Positions 1-6,800 of a DNA stretch of 10,346 nucleotides are shown piece by piece. The notes beneath the pieces were generated by a model. That model worked only from the letters and a program-made list of their open reading frames with translations, was not told the origin of the DNA and ran no database searches. This stretch comes from Desulfobulbaceae bacterium (lineage in GTDB: Bacteria > Desulfobacterota > Desulfobulbia > Desulfobulbales > Desulfobulbaceae): contig JALXCX010000449.1 of the NCBI GenBank assembly GCA_026990725.1, forward strand, positions 1 to 10,346. The letters are read 5' to 3'. The number at the start of each line of letters is the position of its first letter. The stretch's first letter is position 1. A program made the position numbers and the translations under genes.

Positions 1-332
1 TGGCTGATATCAGCCTTGCCCTGTATAAAAAAGCTGCCGACTATGCGCTTGCCAAGGGAATTATTATTGCCGATACCAAGTTTGAACTGGGCATGATCCA
101 CGGCGAGTTGATTCTTATTGATGAGGTGCTGACGCCTGATTCTTCACGCTTCTGGCCCGTTGACACCTATTCTCCCGGTCAGGGACAGCCAAGTTTTGAC
201 AAGCAGTTTCTTCGTGATTACCTCTCCTCTCTTGACTGGAACAAACAACCGCCGCCACCACCTCTGCCACCTGAGATTCTGGAAAAAACCAGGGCCCGTT
301 ACCTGGAAGCAGAACAGCGTTTACTCTCCTGA
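1..332 (+). CDS. purC: Phosphoribosylaminoimidazole-succinocarboxamide synthase (SAICAR synthase), C-terminal part
   Basis: SAICAR synthase is a cytosolic enzyme of de novo purine synthesis. It joins aspartate to CAIR using ATP, giving SAICAR. The gene starts left of the window; 109 codons are visible, read from base 3 to a TGA at 330-332, which is about the last third of the usual ~300-residue bacterial form. Two family signatures are clear: IIIADTKFELG (the conserved D-x-K-x-E-x-G motif, here with Leu where Phe is usual) and IDEVLTPDSSRFWP, followed by PGQGQPSFDKQ and RDYL, all typical of the C-terminal half. The tail carries a PPPPPLPP run before a final helix, a common ending in this family. 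No clear Rho-independent terminator follows, and the next + strand gene starts more than 500 bases away, so they are probably not one operon. Identity is secure; only the 5' part is missing. Confidence 0.95.
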   Translation, partial: ADISLALYKKAADYALAKGIIIADTKFELGMIHGELILIDEVLTPDSSRFWPVDTYSPGQGQPSFDKQFLRDYLSSLDWNKQPPPPPLPPEILEKTRARYLEAEQRLLS

Positions 333-415
333 ATACCTGATTCTGTGATTAAAAAACATTATCTCAACAATGATGGACCCGTAAAAAGTGGGTTTCACCA
401 GCAACCCAATAAATC

Positions 416-448
416 GTAGGAGCCCGCCCCCGGAGTCTCGCAGGCTCA
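416..448. repeat. REP-like dispersed inverted repeat, copy 1
   Basis: The element begins with GTAG (416-419) and forms a stem from GAGCC (420-424) and GGCTC (443-447) around a C-rich stretch. The same arrangement recurs at 9229-9272 on the other side of the giant gene in the same orientation. The left 17 bases (417-433) match copy 2 at 15 positions, and the right octamer CAGGCTCA (441-448) is identical; only the spacer differs (7 versus 19 bases). A GTAG head followed by a hairpin resembles REP elements mobilised by RAYT transposases. That family assignment is inferred; no RAYT gene is present here. Confidence 0.55.
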
Positions 449-567
449 CTTCCATGAGAAGGCTTTGTCAAGATAAATTCGACGTGGCGAAATACTTTTC
501 TCACAATTCCCTGTAACGTCACGCTTCCATTCGCATTCATTTATGAGCTCAGCCATAAGCTCGATGC

Positions 568-577
568 ATTGTACAAT
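568..577. promoter_or_regulatory. Palindrome ATTGTACAAT, possible operator
   Basis: A perfect 10-base palindrome about 290 bases upstream of the giant gene. Its half-sites ATTGT and ACAAT are the same as those of the 12-base palindrome at 751-762, with two fewer bases between them. A partial copy (TGTACAATC) recurs at 660-668. It may be a binding site for a dimeric regulator, but this rests only on the symmetry and recurrence. Confidence 0.3.
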
Positions 578-722
578 CCGTCGTGGAAGCTGCAACCTTA
601 CCTACTGCCTCAAAAATGTCATTGGCTGATGACGGGCATAGCGAGCTAACGCAATCACCTGTACAATCTGCGCCATTCATTATTACTTGTTTTCCATAGG
701 TGTTTAACGCGTATTTATTCCG

Positions 723-752
723 TAGACGGAAAATCCAGCCAGGATGTATAAT
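723..752 (+). promoter_or_regulatory. Possible sigma-70-type promoter for the giant gene
   Basis: A perfect TATAAT lies at 747-752. TAGACG at 723-728, 18 bases upstream, matches 4 of 6 positions of TTGACA. Transcription would begin near 759, leaving a leader of about 108 bases before the ATG at 867. The -35 match is weak and the region is AT-rich, so chance is possible. The palindrome at 751-762 overlaps the end of the -10 box, where a bound repressor would block initiation. Confidence 0.35.
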
Positions 753-762
753 TGTTAACAAT
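751..762. promoter_or_regulatory. Perfect palindrome ATTGTTAACAAT overlapping the candidate -10 box
   Basis: A perfect 12-base palindrome about 105 bases upstream of the giant gene. It shares half-sites with the palindrome at 568-577 and overlaps the last two bases of TATAAT. Its position suggests a repressor site. The protein that would bind it is unknown. Confidence 0.4.
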
Positions 763-822
763 ATAGAGAGTCGTTGTAATCGGTTATTAGCACATTGTTC
801 TATATGCAGAGTCTTGCTGGGA

Positions 823-870
823 ATGCAACGTGCAAAACATGAACAGCTTGTTCAGAGCGGGGCAGAATGA
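823..870 (+). CDS. Possible 15-codon leader peptide overlapping the giant gene start
   Basis: An ATG at 823 opens a short frame encoding MQRAKHEQLVQSGAE. Its TGA stop (868-870) overlaps the ATG of the giant gene (867-869) as ATGA. This overlap is the classic layout for translational coupling, and the giant gene's own ribosome site (GCGGGG, ending 4 bases before its ATG) is only moderate. Against it, the leader has just GGGA directly abutting its ATG, which is poorly spaced. The peptide resembles no known attenuator peptide. It may be a chance frame. Confidence 0.25.
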   Translation: MQRAKHEQLVQSGAE

Positions 871-3800
871 GAATCTATACGTCAAAGGAATTCAATATTT
901 TTTTTTATTTCTTTTTCTTTTTACTGGCAATTATCGAGCTGGGTACCCCTGGGTTTGGTTTTGCCCGATATCCCAATCAACAACCTTGGGTATGTCCAGA
1001 TACCTCAGGCATTTTTACCTGTTCTCCAGAGAATAAGTTATTTTATGCTGATATAATTGATTCCTACAATTCCACAATTGGGACAAATCCTCTCTCCAAC
1101 CTGGGGAGTATCTACAGCTATATCTCTTCGGAATCCGGACAACATGGCAGCTTAGTGGCAAATGGCCTGCCCGCTAAAAGAATAACCGCAGAAAAAAGAG
1201 CCCTTGAAAGCTTAATTCTTCTTGATTCCACAGGTATTTTCCAGGAACCTGAATTTGTCAATAAAGTTTATGAACTTGATAATGCTACTAACCAGGATGA
1301 TGTTTCTTTAACTGATCAGGAATCAGATGACCTTTTTGACTTATTTGTCAAAACAAGGGTTGTTCAACACGCCTTTCAACAGGCCTTTGAAAATACTTCC
1401 GAATTGCCTAAACTCCTGCAAAAAACCAGTACATTGGATCTTATCCTGGACAAAAGCACCCGTTTTTTTGTCGATATGTCTGCAGACGCCATGAAAGCGA
1501 CAATAGAAACCTTTACTCGAAAATTGTCCCTTGAAACACAAATCAGCATAGATATTCAATATGACCTCCTGGTTCAGAAAATACAAAATGACGTTTTGGA
1601 AATGTTGGATGGGAATGTACTGCCCCCAAAAGGGATAGGATTTCTCAAAAAAGTAGGAAGTTATGGTTCCAGTATAATATCAGCCGGGGGAGCGGGCATC
1701 AGAATGTATGCTGCACTCAGTTATCCTTCTATGCTATATGCCAAATACTCGGCAGACAATATTTATGCCAAACGAATGGTCCTGGAACAGCTGAGGCCGG
1801 TTATTACAAATGAGGCTTATGACACCATCTCCAACAACCTTGATTATATTGAACAACAAACAAAGATTGCTGCCTGGAACATGTTCTTGGACAGCCGGAA
1901 TATACCTGATATATCCAGGATAATATATGAGTCATTTGAGGATCTTGGTGACGTGACTAAAGGAGGTATAAGTGCTGCACAACTAATATTTAAAAATCCT
2001 CAGTTAGGAAAAGTGTTCGCCAGAAAACTGCGGGTTCTATTTGACTCAAAGTTTATCAAAGGTGTCGGGGTCGCCCTTCACCAGTATGAAATGGTAAAAC
2101 AGGACACCGATTTTAAGATGCTGGGTTTTGCCTCGGCAGCCTCTTCTTCTCTTAGTGGATATTTTTCCAATTCGGACTCAAAAATGGATAGGTTCCTGGC
2201 CAATCTACTCATGGTCAACAGTCAGAAATTATTCGAGAGCCAGTCCTGGTGGACAGGATCATATGAGGATCTTGGAAGAATTACAGGAACTCTGGAATTA
2301 GCTGTTGATATTGGCAGTGGCATTTCTTCAGAAGGGTGGATAGTAGGATTACTTGATAATAAAGCAACGTCAACTTTCTGGAGAACAAATCAGCTGACCG
2401 CAATCAATGATATTATTGATCCTCTGGAAACTATCAAAGCATTTCAGTTGTATTGGAATCGCCTCATGTATCTGCGTATGGAACTACTTGGCAATGTGAC
2501 GGAGTATGATCAGGTACATCTGACGGATATTATACCTCCCAATGTCGATTTTTTTGAACAGGAAGCAGATACAAGTGTGGTTCAGGATGGAGAAACATTG
2601 ATCCATACTTTCCTTTACGGACTTCCGGACACTGCTTGCATACGTTTCTTTGATACGGATACCCGGGAAACAAGAATTGATATTATCGAGAAGAGACGTA
2701 CTGCACCGTACTATTATTTTGCTAACCTTGAATTGACCAGGGGCACTCACGACAAGATCGTCAAAATTGCCCCAATATACGGTAATGTTCAGTGGAATCA
2801 GGCCTATAAGGTCAACGGGTACTTCGTCGATCCCTCAACACAGGATGTCTCCGTTATGGACCCAGTATTTGATCCTGAGCTTACTGAAAAGCCAATCCTA
2901 TTTTTTGTTCTGAATAGGGATGGACGCAAGGATCCTGTCCATCGAGTCGACCTGCGCATTCGATCCCGTGGTGAAATTCTTTCCCTGCCATTTACGGGGC
3001 TCAACAGCAGCGAGATAACATCTGCATCCCCGAAGATCCATCCGATAAGCATTGCCGAAATTAAAAGTATACTGGGCGCCGATGATACCGATAACTCATC
3101 GTATGTTCAGCAAATTGGTCGCCTGTTAGCAGGAAAACAGCTATCTCATCTCAACTTTGATTTTTCACAATTTACTGCACTTGATCCTGCACATGGCTGG
3201 GCTTTTGCGTACATGCGGCCAGGCTTTGTTGTTGATGTCTACCTCGGCGATAACCAAAGCGCCTATACGCTGCGTGTCCCAATTTACACCCTTATCAAGG
3301 ATCTGCTGATAAGCCAGGAGGATTTAAATGATAAACAGCGCATGGTTGTTGCCCTGCATACAACCATCGAGGATCTCCTTGCTGTCGTCCATAAGGAGTT
3401 ATGGAGTTTTCTCGTCAGCTCGTCGACCATTGCTGATTTACCACTGCAGAATAACCCTTTTACAGGGCTGGACGTCGATCGTATGTGGGATGCGAACAAC
3501 ATTTCCGTAACAAAACCCGTTGTCCAGCTTACTGGAATTTCCGACTGGATGCCTGATTATTGGGAATATGAAATTGCTCTGACGCGGGAATACTATGATG
3601 CCAAGTTTGCTGAGCTCAAAATCACTTTACCGGATTATTTTCTTAAGCAAGATGGTGGCACCCCGCTTCCCTGGCCGGCGGAAGGTGTTAGCCTGAGCAT
3701 CAGTATGGGCGGCAACGGTGAAACGTTTGTACAATCTTATGACCATCAGATTGATAATGTTCAGCCTGGAGGAAGTGTTATCCTCAAGGTACCTGTACTT

Positions 3801-6800
3801 AATCATGAAGCGCTCGTGGAAGGCAGTGGAAGTATAGGCAACTACTGGATAAGTATGAGAATTTTGTGCCCAGGCGTTTCACAGCCCATTTGGTCCGGTG
3901 CAGAGTATTCAATCGAGTATGATAAAAGCGACTATCCCGACGTTCAGCTTGCAACTCCTTATCTCGAATTTCAAACAGGTGATGCCGCACAGTTTTATTT
4001 TGATGCCCAGGCTCAAAGTTTTACCCTTCAGCCGGGCATGAAATTTTGTATTCAGATGCACGATCAGGACGACCCTATGGCGGACTGGCTTGCTGAAAAC
4101 CAATGTGAAAGTTGTACCTATACATCCTATGCACGATTTGTAGGGCTTGATGAAAACGGCTCTTTTGTTGCCGACGAAGGTTTTATCGTCAGGGCGGAGT
4201 TAACCACTACGGGTGACGGGAGGTACTGCCTTACAGCTCCCGCAGATACTGAGGAGAACATAGCCTATCAGTTTACCTCTTTCCAGCTTGATGAAATAGA
4301 TTCGTCAACCTCATCAAGCAGGACTATCACTGTTTTTCCAGACAGCCAATATATCCAGCTGGGCTGGAGTGACGATCTTGATGCCGGCGGCAATGGAGGT
4401 AATACTGGAGGTGATGTCCTGCCCGATCCTCCTGCCGAGTGTACGGGAACCAAAATTGCCTGTGCGGTTGGGGTGCATACGGCCGCAACCTTGGACATCA
4501 ATTATGCACAGGATGTCACTGTCAGCGGAGGCTATGCCTACATGGCGGATGGAGGGTCCGGTCTTCGTATCATCGATATCAGTGACCCGATCCAGCCCGT
4601 ACTGACCGCCACCGTGGACACCGATTATGCACAGGATGTCACTGTTGCTGGGGGCTATGCCTATGTCGCGGATGGAGGGTCCGGTCTTCGTATCATCGAT
4701 ATCAGTGATCCGACCCAACCGGCACTGACCGCCACCGTGGACACCACGGGTGCAGGAAGTGTCACTGTCAGCGGAGGCTATGCCTATGTGGCGGATGGAA
4801 GCTCCGGTCTTCGTATCATCGATATCAGTGACCCGACCCAGCCGGTACTGACCGCCACCTTGGACACCACGGGTGCAGGAAGTGTCACTGTCAGCGGAGG
4901 CTATGCCTATGTGGCGGATGGAGAGTCCGGTCTTCGTATCATCGATATCAGTGACCCGACCCAGCCCGTACTGACCGCCACCGTGGACACCGATTATGCT
5001 TTCGATGTCACTGTCGCCGGGGGCTATGCTTACGTGGTAACTGGAGATGGCATATTACTAGATGGAGTCTCCGGTCTTCATATTATCGATATCAGTGACC
5101 CGACCCAGCCCGTACGGGTCGCCACCTTGGGCGTCTCTTTTGCAATAGATGTCACTGTTGTCGGGGGCTATGCCTATGTCGTGGATGAATGGGCCGGTCT
5201 TCGTATCATCGATATCAGTGACCCGACCCAGCCGGTACTGACCGCCACTGTGGGCACCGATTATGCACAGGGTGTCACTGTTGCCGGGGATTATGCCTAT
5301 GTGGCGGATGAAGGCTCCGGTCTTCGTATCATCGATATCAGTGACCCGACCCAGCCGGTAATGGCCGCCACCGTGGACACCTATGATGCTTTTGGTGTCA
5401 CTGTTGCCGGGGACTATGCCTATGTGGCGGATGAAGGCTCCGGTCTTCATATCATCGATATCAGTGACCCGACCCAGCCGGTAATGACCGCCACCGTGGG
5501 CTTCTATAGTGCAATAGATGTCACTGTTTCCGGGGGCTATGCCTATGTGGCGGATAGAAGTAACGGTCTTCGTATCATCGATATCAGTGACCCGACCCAG
5601 CCGGTAATGACCGCCACCGTGGACACCTATGATGCTTTTGGTGTCACTGTTGCAGGGGGTTATGCCTATGTGGCGGATAGAAGTAACGGCCTTCGTATCA
5701 TCGATATCAGTGACCCGACCCAGCCGGTAATGACCGCCACCGTGGACACCGATGATGCTTGGGGTGTCACTGTTGCCGGGGACTATGCCTATGTGGCGGA
5801 TGGAATCTCCGGTCTTCGTATCATCGATGTCAGTGATCCGACCCAGCCCGTACTGACCGCCACCGTGGACACCGATAATGCTTGGGGTATCACTGTTGCC
5901 GGGGAGTATGCCTATGTGGCGGATAGATTCTCCGGTCTTCGTATCATTGATATCAGTGACCCGACCCAGCCGGTACTGACCGCCACCGTGGACACCCATG
6001 ATGCACAAGATGTCGCTGTCGCCGGGGGCTATGCCTATGTGGCGGGTTTCCACTCCGGTCTTCGTATCATCGATATCAGTGACCCCACCCATCCTATACT
6101 ATCAGCCATCGTGGACACCCATAATGCACAAGATGTCGCTGTCGCCGGGGGCTATGCCTATGTGGCTGCTGGATTCTCCGGTCTTCGTATCACCGATGTT
6201 AATAAACTCTTCACCTGGTCTAATTATTACCATCCCAAAACTTTTTGCAAATTTGTCTCTGAAACCATCCCGGACGGCAGTTACCTTGCCACTGCCGCCA
6301 GCAAAATCTGGACCTTCCGTTCCGGTAATGGTGTTATTTCCGGGCTCAAGGCTGTGCAGGTCAGCGCTGACCAGGGGCTTGGCATCACTGCAACGGAAAT
6401 TTCATTGGGTAATATAGCAGCCGATACCGAATTTACGGTTGAACTTCCCATTAACCCTTCCCACGACAATGTAGCGATTAAACAATCCGTCTGGAAGCTG
6501 ATGGATGGCAATAATAATGTTATTTCCATCACCAATTCAGCCAACAATATCTTCTGGCTGAAGGTCCGGACCAATCGGGCCCCGAAATTTACTGATATGC
6601 AGTTCGCCAGTGCCGGCGGCAGGGTGAATGAAAATGTGACCGTCCCGATATGGGCCGTTGACCCGGATGGCGACATCCTGAGCTTTTCCGTGGAAGGCAC
6701 CGGTACTATTGCCAACGGCACATATAGTGGAGTTTTCACAACACCTGGGGTGCACACCGTTACCCTCGTTGCCTCGGATGGCGTGGAAAGCGCCCGCTTC

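Larger units (their letters stand above)
333..866. other. Intergenic region between purC and the giant surface-protein gene
   Basis: This 534-base stretch has no convincing gene; the short open frames in it (for example a 70-codon one on the minus strand at 549-761) match no family I recognise and have no clear ribosome site. It does contain short inverted repeats. Two stems near purC cannot form together: ACCC 377-380 with GGGT 390-393, and TGGGTT 389-394 with AACCCA 403-408. A REP-like element lies at 416-448, palindromes at 568-577 and 751-762, and a small hairpin TTCCGT/ACGGAA at 718-731. The nonamer TGTACAATC occurs twice (570-578 and 660-668). The right-hand end is the likely control region of the giant gene. 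Confidence 0.7.

Noticed and set aside
333..410. Rho-independent terminator for purC
   Set aside because: The two small stems found here are short, GC-poor or mutually exclusive, and lack a following T-run.
549..761. 70-codon minus-strand frame in the upstream intergenic region
   Set aside because: No recognisable domain, no ribosome site that stands out, and it overlaps the palindromes and candidate promoter of the giant gene.
830..1036. 68-codon + strand frame overlapping the start of the giant gene
   Set aside because: Past the T tract it is only the out-of-frame reading of the giant gene. Its upstream ATG is kept solely as part of the slippage idea.
5058..6092. 344-codon open frame on the minus strand with its own regular repeats
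   Set aside because: It is the mirror of the 123-bp repeats on the coding strand; the period is a multiple of three, so one stop-free unit yields a long open antisense frame. No signal, start site or family match supports it.
4491..6200. CRISPR-like or diversity-generating-retroelement reading of the tandem repeats
   Set aside because: The units are 123 bp, adjoining and in frame with a beta-propeller motif; there are no short repeats with spacers. No reverse transcriptase or template repeat is present in the window.
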